From Romanomermis culicivorax (lineage: Eukaryota > Nematoda > Enoplea > Mermithida > Mermithidae), in NCBI GenBank assembly GCA_963922205.1, contig CAWUHX010000122.1, positions 186,001-250,000 of the forward strand: a DNA stretch of 64,000 nt, in the 5' to 3' direction. A model generated the notes under the pieces. It did not search any database. It was not told where the DNA came from and saw only the letters and a program-made list of their open reading frames with translations. Shown here one piece after another: positions 31,445-43,500 of this stretch. Both the position numbers and the translations under genes were made by a program. Each line of letters opens with the position of its first letter. The first letter of the stretch is position 1.

Positions 31445-31646
31445 AAATAATCAATGTGGAAAGCAAGTATTTCATATTTTTAAGCTTTTCTGCTAAACTA
31501 GATGGAATATAAGAGAATTTCGAAATGCTATTTAATAAGATTTTGAGTGAAAATTCTACAGAAAGTGCTTTGTGTACACAATTTTGACGACAATACTTAT
31601 TTTTGTAAGTTCTGAGTTTACAAACATTTTGTAAAAAACACTATAA
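31445..31646. mobile_element. M1 MITE relic
   Basis: GTGGAAAGCAAGTATTTCAT, GAGTGAAAATTCTACAGAAAG and CACAATTTTGACGACAATAC...ACAAACATTTTGTAAAAAACACTATA follow the order of copy 1 at the window start. The remainder up to 32945 shows nothing recognisable. Confidence 0.45.
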
Positions 31647-32957
31647 GTTTTGCACCAAGAAAAAGTCTCAGCGTATGGTTTCAAGATCAAATTCAAGGAT
31701 TTGCATTTCAAATTCCAATGACGCTTCTAGTGTAAATTTCATGTCAACAAAATGATATCGGAGCGAATGAGAATATATGCATCATAGCTTTCTAAATTTT
31801 GTCATCTCAAGAATTTGGGCACCAGTAAAAGGAAGAAGTAGGGGAACTGACGTCAGCAAGCTCTCGAGAAGTTTCGATTCTGAAATTTTTCGCAGACTTT
31901 AGGACGACCCTGCTACAGGCGATGCGGCGATTGTTCCGAAGGTTCATTTTGGATGGCTTGCGGCAACGGTAATTTCGTGTAAAGCGGTTGCTCCAAAGGT
32001 CTTTGTTCCACGACCATAGGTTGCAAAGTCCAAATATACATCGTTGACTTGTTTGACGATTTTTTGAAACCTTAGTTTTTTTAGTTTAAAGAATTTATGC
32101 TAGAAGTATAATCGTGCACTTTTGTTCGCCGAACGACGATTATTGTAGTTTTTCTTGTGTATTTAAAAAAGAGTACAGTAACCATATGTAGGACACGATT
32201 ACAAATTCGATTTTAATGGTACTCGCTTATTCTTGTGAAAAGTACGCAAGTTAGCTTTTTTACTAAACTATAGTTATGCACAGAGACTTTCACAGATCTT
32301 AAGGGACTGTTTTTTGACCTGCACACCATTCAGAAAAAATTTTGCTGTTTCCTCACCGGAATTAAGTCCAGATTCGAGACGACAGATTGACGGATTACAC
32401 TTTGTACAGGAAATTTCCATGATCAGCATCATAGAGCTATGTTAGCATATTTCAGTTTTCGGGGATCAGAAACAACAGTACTGTAATAAAATGTTCACTT
32501 CTTCGAATAACTGAATTCTAAAAATCGCAGAGGATCAGTTAGATTTTTCATCAGTGGTGTCATAGATATTGCCAAAATTTAGATGCAGTCATTTAGAGAC
32601 AGACGTTCTAAATTTTTGTCTAGGAACTTACTAGAATAGTTCAAAAATAGTTTTGTAGTCTCAAAATTCACAAAAAAATCATCTTTATGGGGGACGAGAA
32701 AAATCGACTTTTGTAAGCGTATCTTCAAAAGTAACCAATTCAGATTATTCTTTTTTCCATCCCAAAAAATTTACACACCCCGCCTCTAAGATAGCCGCAT
32801 ATCTGGCGAATTTTGGTGCATCGCCATGACTCGTTGGATGGTCAACGAGAATGCACTAACCTCAAACTTTTGTGCCACATGTAATTTATTTCACTCCTAG
32901 ATCAAATGTCAAGATATGACAAAAAAGCTCCATTCGACAAAACTGTAGTACCAGCAC

Positions 32958-33360
32958 CATACATGCACAGCATAGAAATTCTGCGGGGGGGTCAGCTAGG
33001 ACAGGGGGTGGAATACAAATTTTTTTTGTTCCTGATAACGAAAAAAGATCTTCGATAGGTCTTGTTATATCCAAGCAGCATATTCTTTATTTTATATTAG
33101 TCAGATATCGGAAATTATTTGCCTATACTGCACTTTTTAAAGTTTTAATGTTACTTTTTTGGACTTCAAGTATGCTTTATTTAGAAAAATTGTTCAACTA
33201 CAGCATCATTCCTATTTTTATGATGACTTTCACTTCTCACTTGCTCATTTTCCTTTGTCATCTTCTGGATCATTGCTGGAATGGTCAAATCTGCTGGGGG
33301 TCAGCAAGAATCTGCTGGGGGTCAAACCCCCCCCCAAACCTCCCCCCACGTGCATGTATG
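32958..33360. mobile_element. hAT-like MITE G1a: 11-bp TIR CATACATGCAC, 8-bp TSD ACCAGCAC
   Basis: The ends are CATACATGCAC (32958-32968) and its exact inverse (33350-33360). The 8-bp sequence ACCAGCAC is repeated directly at 32950-32957 and 33361-33368. G-runs (GCGGGGGGGTCAGC, GCTGGGGGTCAGC) lie subterminally at both sides, with C-runs near the right end. No transposase is present. An 8-bp duplication is typical of hAT and P superfamilies. Confidence 0.8.
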
Positions 33361-33541
33361 ACCAGCACTATTTCAAGTTCATAGTTGGCTAGACAGCATG
33401 CTTGTTAAAACCGTATCGAAAATTGATGGAAATTGGGAAAATTTTAATTTTCCAACTGTAAATACGGGAATTCTGCAGCTGGATTATTAGAAATCCACTG
33501 AATACCAATATGGAGACATCAACTGGCAGGTTGACTGTGAG

Positions 33542-33814
33542 ATGAATGGAAATCACACGTTGAATCAAAGTTTAAACTTACAACTTGAACTCGCGGTTGT
33601 CAGTCTAAGCTGTGTAGGCCTGGAATATGATAACTTGTTTGACTATAGTGTTTTGGAACTCCTTCATGAACAATACTTTGAAAATTATGAAATTTTTACA
33701 AACCTGAAGTCATATAAAATTTCCTGTTACAGATTTGTTCCTGTGATTGATAGATTCAACTCAATACATCATACTGTACGGGCAACTTTTTCTCGAGTTG
33801 ACTGTAGCAGCTAG
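33542..33814 (+). CDS. Open frame, unknown, low confidence
   Basis: A 90-codon frame (MNGNHTLNQSLNLQLELAVV...) with balanced composition, preceded by further readable sequence to about 33400 broken by a stop. There are no splice signals of note and no recognised domain. It may be a remnant of an unknown gene. Confidence 0.2.
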   Translation: MNGNHTLNQSLNLQLELAVVSLSCVGLEYDNLFDYSVLELLHEQYFENYEIFTNLKSYKISCYRFVPVIDRFNSIHHTVRATFSRVDCSS

Positions 33815-33999
33815 GCGAAGAAATTTAGAAAAAAATTTTCGACCTAAAATGCAACTTTATGCTCCGCTCATCGATTCCTATAGATTATTTTGCTTTTTGA
33901 GGTTCATTTAAAAATAAATAGACTATCGTGCCAATCCGAACTGGCATTGTTTTTTGTTCATATTTTTGACCAACGGTCGACAAAAGGACACGCTCCTAA

Positions 34000-34121
34000 T
34001 AACAGTGTCCATATACATCATACACAATGGCCATGATAATCTGGACAAAAGCATTTGTCCAAAACTACCAATCGTGTCACGGGCGGCCATGACACTTGCC
34101 ACGCCAAAAAACATTTATAAG
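34000..34121 (+). promoter_or_regulatory. CCAAT/TATA promoter-like module, copy P4
   Basis: CCAAT at 34068-34072, 10 bp, CCATGACACTTGCCACGCC (to 34105), 8 bp, TTTATAAG (34114-34121). The upstream part differs from P1-P3 (ATCATACACAATGGCCATG), but core and spacing are kept. Confidence 0.55.
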
Positions 34122-34445
34122 GGTCGCATATTGAAGGAGAACATCATTCGAAATTTATTCCGTCTTCGTGGACGTTGTGTCCTTTCGGCTATTCCATTCC
34201 GAGTATTGGACTCTGTTCGGCAGTGCATGTGCGCTACGGTATTGCCTTCTATACAACGAGACATCACCGGGTTCACATGCATCGTGGGACTGCGGTTACG
34301 TTTATTCTACATATTCCGATTCCGTCGCCTGACTAGCATATTTTTGACCGCGACGGCGGTAGGCGCCATGGGCTCGGGATATAATGCGCACTTTGGTCTA
34401 TATCACAGCCCCTTGGCTCCTATTTTCGCGTGGTTGCCATATTGA
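34122..34445 (+). other. GC-rich, coding-like segment behind promoter P4
   Basis: It is open in one frame to the stop at 34443-34445 and clearly GC-richer than its surroundings. It contains the DITGFTCIV stretch shared with 3541-3600. There is no clean ATG close to the TATA box; the frame is open through the promoter itself. It may be the transcribed region of a gene related to the one behind P1, partly decayed. The following 34446-35320 has no recognisable feature. Confidence 0.35.
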
Positions 34446-35321
34446 AAGATACCCCGTCCGCTGCTCCAACGGGGTCCGATTGCGTCCCAAATCATTTATC
34501 GGTTAGGATTTGGCACAATTGAACCCTGCAATGAACAGCGGACAGCTTCGAAGACTTGGATCGGCGCGCCCTTCGGTCCTGGGTGTGTACCTCTGGTCAT
34601 GTCCCAATCGCTGAAATTTCATGACTAGAGACATACTCAGCATAGAAGAGTGTACGAAAAGTTATTACGATATATAGCCTGGACGTCAATTTCGAACTAT
34701 TTTTCCGGCAAGTAGGCTAGTGATATATTGTAAGTATTACTGTAGAGCTTACATCGCAGCCAACTTGTTGCCTAAATGGTTTAGAAAGTTCGACAATATT
34801 TTGTATTTTAGATCGATTTCGAGTAGACTGTGAGCTTCCCCTGCGTGGATTTTTGTGCACTGTTGTATTTGCTAATTCATTGCACATTATCCATCAGGCC
34901 CAGCTTGTAGCCTCATAAAAGAACTTGATTGTCTTATGCTTCTTTAAAAGGTATAAATCGGAGATTATAGAATTGTATATTCCTGAATTTCAGGCTCAAA
35001 TGTGACGAAAACGATTAACATCAAAGTCTTACTGTTTCAGTTTTTATGCGTCATAATTCTCGATTTTCTTTCCCTAAAGTTTTGTTGACATACGACAACT
35101 TTGATTTTTATCTAGTTGCGCGCTGATTAAATGGTGTGCATTCGAAACCGTATTGAATGACTTCTCATCGACTCACATCGAGATTCATCTTGGATTTGAA
35201 ATCCAAGCGTAAAATTTTTTAAATTAAAAATTCTACTACTTTACTGACCTTTTTCGGTTTCAAAATATAAACCCTTATCCGGTGAAAAAAATCTTTCGTT
35301 TTCGAAGTTCTTATGATGAAC

Positions 35322-36590
35322 CTATTTTTTTTATGAGCACATTTTTTAAACAATACAATTCAACGGCCTAAGATAAGTAAATGTGCAGTCAACCACGAAA
35401 ATTACCACAATCGCGAAAAAGTAACAAAAAAACTTAAGGACGAACGATAGACGAAAGGCAATGAAATTTTATAATCAACTGTTTCGATATCGTTTCTCGA
35501 CGATTTCTTTCAGTCTGAAAATACTTCCGAATGATTTTTTTGATTCTTATTCTCTAAAAAAACAAACATATCCGTAAAAATTGAATTCCGTTCGATCCTG
35601 ATTTGCTAGTGTATAAAATGACCCCAAATAACAAAAAAAGTGTAGAATTACGTTCTGAGAAAAAAAGTGTAGAATTCCGTTCTGAGATTCACGCTCTACC
35701 AAATATCATCTATCATATACTCTAATGTTTCATTCACCATGAGTATTTTTTCACATTTGCACATACCATATTTTACTTCTCTTGCTTAACGCCCAACACA
35801 AGGGCAAAAATGACAACTCGATATGTTGACCATAAATTCCTTTCAGATTCCATGAGTGAATTTGTTTTTTTCAAAATTTTCGATATCGTGTTTTGTTTTT
35901 CTTATCTTATTTACCAAATTGAGGATACTGGTCTCAGTGGCCGAATTCGAGACATGTTCGTATATTCCTTCAATTTTAAAACTTTACGGTTCAAATGTCG
36001 TTGTTTCCCGGCATGCAGCTCCATGATGCCGGAAATAGTCGGCAAAATTCTCTTCTTTCAGTCCTTTCATCAGTAACATGATAAAAAACATGCTTAAATC
36101 AGGTAATATCTTTTCCCTTCAAAATGTTTTCCTTCCTCGATGATGAGGTAGAAAAAAAGGGTTATTTTCTTCAAAATTCGCTCAACTACAAACCAGACCA
36201 CTCATCAGTCAATAGAAGAAAGAGTAAAAGAAGTTCAGAGTTCAATTTTGATTTTGATGCATCACTTAAAAATTTCATGTAATTTTTTTCGACTGTCTTC
36301 TAATAAAAAAGATTTCAGTAATTTTCGGACCCAAATTTTGTTCTCGAAAAGTGGAAGTCTACAGCTTATTTTACCTGGCGAAGGTACCGACGTAAAGGAA
36401 CAGACAAATCGTTCCGAATGCTTATGGGGACATTTCCACAGAAATGGGCCCTTTATGGAAATTCAAAAAACAAACAATAATCTATTTTCATTCCCTTACC
36501 TCGTAGTTTACAAAACAAAGAATAGGTCCCTCCACCAAAAACAATTCCTTCCATTTTTATGCTGAAAAAATCAAAAATTCTCATTGCCTA
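35322..36590 (-). pseudogene. LINE fragment: 3' UTR and ORF2 end
   Basis: The run from T(9)ATGAGCAC to 36430 is homologous to the intact element's 3' UTR. 36430-36585 matches the last 50 codons of ORF2 (IKMEGIVFGGGT...LFCKL in inverse). This second copy proves that the 1.1 kb noncoding tail belongs to the element. The junction at 36585 leads into the variant tail also seen at 14880-15150. Confidence 0.85.
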
Positions 36591-36760
36591 AGGTCTTTCC
36601 AAACATGATTCCAACATTGATATCCCTCAAGTTGCATACTTGTAGAACGCCTAGATGAACTGCCAAGTTGAAGGGAGTTCATACCCCGATGAAGAAGAGT
36701 CCATGATCAACCTTGACCTCTACTCTCGCTAGTTCCACGGTAATTTGATTCCAAAATGAC
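36585..36760 (-). repeat. Variant LINE tail, inverse of 14880-15150
   Basis: CCTAAGGTCTTTCCAAACATGATTCCAACATTGATA and GATGAACTGCCAAGTTG are reverse complements of sequence at 15120-15150 and 14955-14975. 36760-37300 holds only a 77-codon open frame (36858-37091) without recognisable content. Confidence 0.6.
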
Positions 36761-37299
36761 TTCCACTTGTTTCACTGTGGCACACTCAATGGTTTTTTTA
36801 TTTTGACAAAACTCTGTGGGTATGTGGCCAAGGGGTCCAGCAACAAAATAATGGAGTTTGAATAATGACACTCATTATTTGACTTTATGGGGTACAAAAA
36901 TGTGTGAATTTGAGTCATTGTTAATTGCCGAAAATTGGAATTTAAGGTGTAGTGTAAACCACAATTTCGGTGCTACATACATCTATACGTGTCACGCATA
37001 TACGCCAAACATTGTTACATTTACTGACAAAGTTTTATTGATCAAAATTGCATACCTGATTACTTTTAGGCATTCAATGATTGTTACCTAAAATTTCGAA
37101 AATTGCAAAAAATTCAAACCTTTGGGTTGATGTTACAATGCTAATTTTGATTTTTAGATTGAACGAATAATGGCATGTTATTCAGCGCAAAAAACTGTAC
37201 AAAATATGTTTTTTGGGGTATGATTATTTTTTCACTTATTACAACCTTGGTCGAGTCTTGGAGAAATTGTGAAATTAGAAATCTCAGAGAAAATTCTTA

Positions 37300-38518
37300 G
37301 CGAAAACATACTTGTCTATTTCTTCCTTATCAAGTAAGAGTTCTTTTGACCAGTTTTTCATTGTGTTTACCTGTTTTTCTTTATTTTCGGTAGAAATTGA
37401 TACAATTGCTTCGTTTTGATATTCTTCTCGAAAAACTTTCCCTTATTCTTTAAACCATCATCTTCTTGATTTATCTGCAATAGTTTTTCTGTTTCTACGA
37501 TTATTTTATAAATAATTTGTGGTTCTCTATCTCCATACATTCTTTCCTTCATCTTAACACCTTTTGTCGAAAATTAAATCAATAAACTTGTCTCTTTTTT
37601 GTACATTGGCTGGAAAATAAAATTTGAATTTCAATATTGCCTGTCAGTTGAAGCATATACATATCCCTGCACATTGCTCATTTTTTCCAAGTGCAATAAG
37701 GTCAAAATTTTTGCATTTTTCGAAAAGAAGCACGTTTTCATGGGTTTGTCTCTCAAATTTTGTACATTGAAAGTAAGTAAACAAAGTGAATTACTGGTCA
37801 TCTTCCCCCATAGATGCTAATCCTACTTGAGCTGACCTTTTGTGGTCCCTTGGGGAAGTTTTGGCCTTATTAGACTTTTCTCCTCTGGAATGACTCTATA
37901 GAGTCAACTTTATTTTTTAAGTGCTCCATCATTCCTTCCCTCTATTTGGTTAAAAGTTTGCCAAGGACATTCTTACTGGGATAACTCCTGAGGTCATTTA
38001 TGGATGGATCGTCGCTTCTGAGTTCAAATCCCAAATACAAATTGTAACAGTTTGCTTTGACCAATAAGGCAGGTGCAGTGTTGAAAACTGGGCCTGTAGG
38101 TTGGAATTTTGTTCCTATTCGTACATGTTGGCCTTGTAGAGGGCATTTGTAGGCGAAATTATGCCATTTTCCCAATTTTGTAGGATCCCAAAGTAATTTT
38201 CCACTGATTTTTTAGCTTCAACTGCATTTGGGCATTTTGAATAATTTGGGTCACTTTGTTATCTCCCATTGCCATGGTCTGTTGGTGGAATAAATAGTGT
38301 TCTGTGGACCTGTAAGCCACTTTAAAGTGCAACTTAATATCCCCGACAAAATCTGTAGGAAAATGATTAGATAGAAAATGTTCATAGGTTAGAAAGGGAA
38401 TTGTTTCTTGAGATTCTCTTACCTCTTCTTCCATTGATCCATGACCTTGAATTACCTGTGTTAGAGTTTTTCGAACCTGGCTCCTGATTACCAGTGCAAC
38501 CAAGCAAGTCATAGCCAT
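37300..38518 (-). pseudogene. Rearranged LINE fragment (ORF1 NADAR end, ORF2 start, ORF2 C-terminal part)
   Basis: On the minus strand, 38518-37810 is the end of ORF1, including NADAR remnants (STEHYLFHQQTMAMGD; NCYNLYLGFEL, with the tryptophan of WG replaced). 37800-37570 is the start of ORF2 (to about codon 85), joined directly to ORF2 sequence around codons 940-1010 (KERMYGDREPQIIYKIIVET). About 2.5 kb of ORF2 is deleted and there are frameshifts throughout. Confidence 0.85.
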
Positions 38519-38609
38519 TTTGAATGCATGTTATGTGCATGTTATGTTTATTTCTCTGCTTAGAATTGAAGATGTCAGCAATATAACTAAAGAAACTATT
38601 GGCTTCATG

Positions 38610-38775
38610 CCACTGACTACTGTAGGTCACTCGAAGGAGCTTCCTATTAGCAATCAGCTAAGTACAGTACAACAGTCCTCTAGCAGAACAAAACACAATC
38701 TTCAGTCACAAATAAGTAACTGGAAATTCAAACTCTTGCAATCGAAAAGCAATCTAGGTCTCCCCAGGTGCTTCC
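38610..38775. repeat. Dispersed repeat, inverse copy of 30100-30270
   Basis: See 30100-30270. It immediately follows the rearranged LINE fragment. 38780-39240 shows nothing else recognisable. Confidence 0.55.
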
Positions 38776-39280
38776 TATAGGCTTACACAAATAAAAAGAA
38801 CTCACTATAATGATGTCCTGGAAAGGCTGGGGCTTTCCTTGGTAATGGTTTCCATGTAAGTCCACTCCCACCTCTGCTAATTGCACGAGTAATATTACTA
38901 ATCATAATTATAAAGTAATATTATCAATATGCAAGTTGTTGGAGGCTGTCGACATTCAGTTTTACTGAGTGCAAAGTAAAAAAATATAATAAGAAATAGA
39001 TGTGACTTGCCCACAACACAATGAAATTGCAAGAATGATAACCATCCTGTTTCTTGGTTGAATTGTTGCTTCGTCGAATTCACCAATTTTGCACAGATGT
39101 GGGATGACTGATACTGTATTTACATCCCCAACATCCCTCGGGCCTTGAAACTGACCAATGGGAGGTGAAAAAAGAAACTGTGAGCAGGACTTTTACCTTT
39201 TATGGTGTGACCTACTACTGTATCAAAACTCCATACAAGATTATGATCCGACCCTGAAGGATGTACGGGTCACATTCATC

Positions 39281-39713
39281 CATACATGTAACGGAGCTCC
39301 GAGGTCTGGTGGGGGTTGAGTACTTTTTTGGGGCCGGGGGTCAGTAATTCCTAAAATTTTGGGGGGAGGGGTCCCTAAAGGAGAAAAAATTCGATTTTTT
39401 CCATGAAAAATATCCAAAAAACGGTTTAAAAAGTAGTAATTTTTGTTTAAAAGATGATAAAATATGTACTTATGGCGTGAAGTGCCGAGAAAATTGACGT
39501 TTTTGACCATTTTTTGTTGAAAAATTGACATTTTTCATGGAAAAAATGGCATTTTTCGGTATTTTTCCGACTGAAACTATGGGGGTTCCTAGGGCTACCA
39601 TATGGCTGGCCATAGGATTGGAAAATCCTGGGGGGGGGTCGCCCAATGGCTAGCCATATGGTTGACGATTTCTGGGGGGGTTCCCATAGCACTCCCCCCC
39701 AATTACATGTATG
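39281..39713. mobile_element. hAT-like MITE G1b: 11-bp TIR CATACATGTAA, 8-bp TSD CATTCATC
   Basis: The termini CATACATGTAA (39281) and TTACATGTATG (to 39713) are exact inverses. CATTCATC is duplicated at 39273-39280 and 39714-39721. The interior is G/C-run rich (TGGTGGGGGTTGAG, GGGGGGAGGGG, CTGGGGGGGGGTCGCCC) with an AT-rich centre. Two further, older family relics are 55690-55835 (GGTATTTTTC..., ATTGGAAAATTTTGAGG) and possibly 51962-52000. Confidence 0.82.
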
Positions 39714-40514
39714 CATTCATCATGATCTGACCACGAAGGGTGTATGGGTCATGACTACCCCCAACATCAAGTGCTTTTACAAAATGTCTTAGGTCTGTCT
39801 ACTGAGATGCTGCAGCACGATGGATCATTGATCCAACAACTGATAGATTGATGACTCTGCATCGGTTTGACTCTCTCCTGGCTTTGCCAGCGTGCCTTGG
39901 GGCTCCTGAGTATCTTCCTCCACAGTCGATCGTTTTGTCCCATTGAGTGACATGGACATTTTTTCACAAAAATTCCAAAAATATTATATGGTGAATGAGT
40001 ATTTGCAAAACTAGTATGGGTGAAAAAATATTGAGCAACATTCTAAAATAGGAGGCACGATGACAAGAAAAAATATACAATGCACAAAAAATAATGACAA
40101 GGCGAAATTATGAGGCAAATAATGATGAGAATCAAATACGAGAACAAACAATAAATGCACAAAGAATGACTGAAAATTTTAAACCAAAAAAAGGACTCAA
40201 GCAATGAGCTTGGCCAAAAAACGAGATTTTGAAAGCAACAACACAACCAAAAGTTTAAATAATATTTTTGTATTTTATGTTTTTGGACTTTTCGGGATTT
40301 AATAATGTTTTTGTGTTTTTGTATTTTTTAAATAAATGAAATTGTACCAAAAATGGAGGATTTTGGACCAAAATTTTTGCACCTCAAAATTACTGTTGTT
40401 GCCTGCCACCTGGCTGCTGGTCTTGTTGGGGACCTTCGCGACCTCTGAATGCACCACTAGGATGTTGTCCTTGGTACATACTTCAGCCACCAACCTAACC
40501 ACCTCTGCCCCTGT

Positions 40515-43500
40515 TCAGAATGTTGAAGTAAAACTGGCCTGGTTGGGCTCCTCTTCCCTGTCTCCCTGTCCTCTATGAGCTTCCCTAGCACCTTGTGGAT
40601 GCTGTATAGGTTGCTGTTGTTTCCGAACAGTTCCGTAGGCTTGCTCAGTGCCAGCACTAGGGCCAGTGGAGAACTGGCTGGTTACACCAGCTGTGGCTCT
40701 TTGACCACCAGCTTGACTACTTGTGAGTCTGAGTGCCCGAAAGGTCCATCCTGCATCATTCTGAACTTTGCTAAATTTAGCATTAGTTAGAGGACTTGGG
40801 CTAACTGATCTTTTGACATCCATCTCCCTCATTTGTTGACTGTAATTATACATCCTCAAGTGGTAGGCAGTCTTAAAAACATCGGAAGCAATAGCACTCT
40901 GATTTTCCTGTAACAGCATGACATTTGTGAACACTTTGGCTGAGACTGATCATTTATCTATCTGCTCAGCCCTAAGCGACGCACAGTCAAGCATAAGGAA
41001 AATCATTAAACATAAATATCTGGCTACTGTAAACACCACACTCACTCAATATTCTGTGAGCCATTCAAGAATAATTTGATGAATGATCCTATCCCATAGT
41101 GGCTCTAGAATATTTTGCGAGTCATAAAGAAATCCTCATTAGACATCAAACTGCAGCTGATAAAGTTTGTATATAGTCCTGACTGCTTTATTAACCATCA
41201 GCAAAATCTCTGGATCTTGGAACTGCTCATCCCAGAAATAGTTAGCTGATTCTGGTGTAGCAAATGAAATAGAACCTCTGGCTCTACTTTCATCTTTGGT
41301 AACTTGCCAAAAGTCCAACAATACATTCCAAAAGAATTCCACCATCATTTTTGATGTTTGTTGATTTTGGTCCACAGTAACCAGAGTTAATGGCTTTATT
41401 TTCCCAGGTGTAAAGATTTGAATTTTTTGTCATGCAACTTGCTGCTTGCTAGGTGCTCCCTGCACCTTAGACTGATGCCGTCCAGAAGCAGAGGTGTCTG
41501 TAGCCTGTGAGATAAATTGCTTGGACTGCCTCATAGCCATGGATAAAACATTTGTAGAGGCAGTCTGCGACATAGGAGTAGTTGAAGATGTGGAGGTTAT
41601 GGATATTATTGATGAAACTGGAGTCAAAGTTTAGTGGTTTTCAGCTGTGTCACCTTTGCAGGCTGCACAATTGCCTTCTCCGCCTTCTTCTTCTCCCAAT
41701 GAGCTTTTGTTTTTCCTTTCTTTTTCAAGTTTACGAAAATTTGCCTATCATTTAATTCTTTTTCTCTCATATTCTTTATGGCTCTAGCAGAATAGTATCC
41801 GGGAACACCTTCTGTATCCCAGGTCAAGGCCAAAACCCTGAATTTCCTTCTCTTCTTCAGCCAGTGGGGCCCCTAACTCTCGTATTGTTTCCACCACAGT
41901 ATGGATAGGTGCCACAGCTGTCTGTTCCTCTTCCTTCTTTTTTACACCTTCGGCATCCATGTATTGAATGATATAAGCTTCATCATACATGTTCTGCTCA
42001 TCCTGGGCAATGGGAATTTCTTCCCACTGAGCCTGGTTTTTGATGCTGGACAGGTACTGACTCCCATCCATACTAGATGCTCGTATCACTTGCAGCACAG
42101 GTAAACCTGGGGGCATCATCTCTGTCTGCAGCTGCATCACAACTTGTCATTGTGGCTGCATGACAGAAGATGACATCAGCACTGATTCAGCTACCTCCAG
42201 GTCCGCGATCGAATTATACAATAATGCGTCTCCATCATCAACCTGTTTGTAGATTTCCTCTCCCAGGAATGCAGAATCTGCCTCTTCCTCTCTCTCCAAT
42301 TCCATAATGACCTCATCCACTTGAACGGACCAAACTTTTGATTCATTATCAGCATCAAGTATATCAGATTCAAAAATCAGACTGTTTGGATTCATTACCA
42401 TACTGATAAGTAACCATAGGCAATTCTAATGGCAGAGGCCTCTAGTGAATACACTATTCCAGAAATTCGTAAGTATACATCAGATAATCAGCCAATATAC
42501 ATCTGACTTGGTTGGATTGCAGAGTTGGTTTTTCTGGTGACAAACCATATCACAGTAATGGGGTCTTGGCTCCGAATTCTGAATAGTAGAACCTTATATT
42601 GAAAAAGCTGTTGGCCCAATAATCCCTATTATGGGTTGTATTGTCCTTTGCTTTTTCAGTTGAAATTGGTGAACCTATTTTGTCACACAAGTGTAACTGA
42701 ATAGGCATAAATCCAAAACGATTTTACCAGGTTGCAACTCTAGCACCCTCTACAGCATGCTGCAGTTCTGTTGGCCGTAAGGAGGCTACTATGTTGTAAC
42801 TCTGGAGGAGCCTGTCATCAGTCTTCCATGTCATCTTCTTTATCAACTCTAAATCCTCCTTTCAGTAGGATTTAAGGATATTATGGTCCAATAATTCCCT
42901 CAGTATGTAAGGGTACTCGGCATAACTGTGAGACCAGAAAACAAAGAATGGTAGATGAATTAGGTTGCATGCTTTCTCCAATGCAGAAAACTTTGTTGAG
43001 TCCATGACATGCTTTTAATTCCTCAAGTCCACCATCCAGTGATCTCTGTCATACTTAGCCAGGCTGGGGTCAATTTCCACTGGATAATAGCAGCCCATTC
43101 TGAGTTGAAACAACTGTAACTGCTTTGACCAGTCCTGCTGAGCAGCCTTATACATGGTATATCACCTGCTGTGATGTACCACACAACATCTACTGGATCC
43201 GTTAATTTAAAGAACACCCCTTACAACATTTCTGTATGCAGTTGGTTATTCATGTCATTGGTTCTATTTACCTGCTGATCTATTGTATCCATGTCCCCTG
43301 GATCACTTGAATCCTCCCACTGATTTAATTTTTTCTTTCTAGGGCCAGTTTTTAGTGCCTTGGGATAAACCCCAGACAATAAAGCATGGTCTGTTCCTTT
43401 AGCAGGATTTTTGATATCTGCAGGACACAAATACACCCGCAAATCAGCCTGATATTGCATAGCCCACCTGGCCATTACTTCTTGCCGCACCATATGATAA

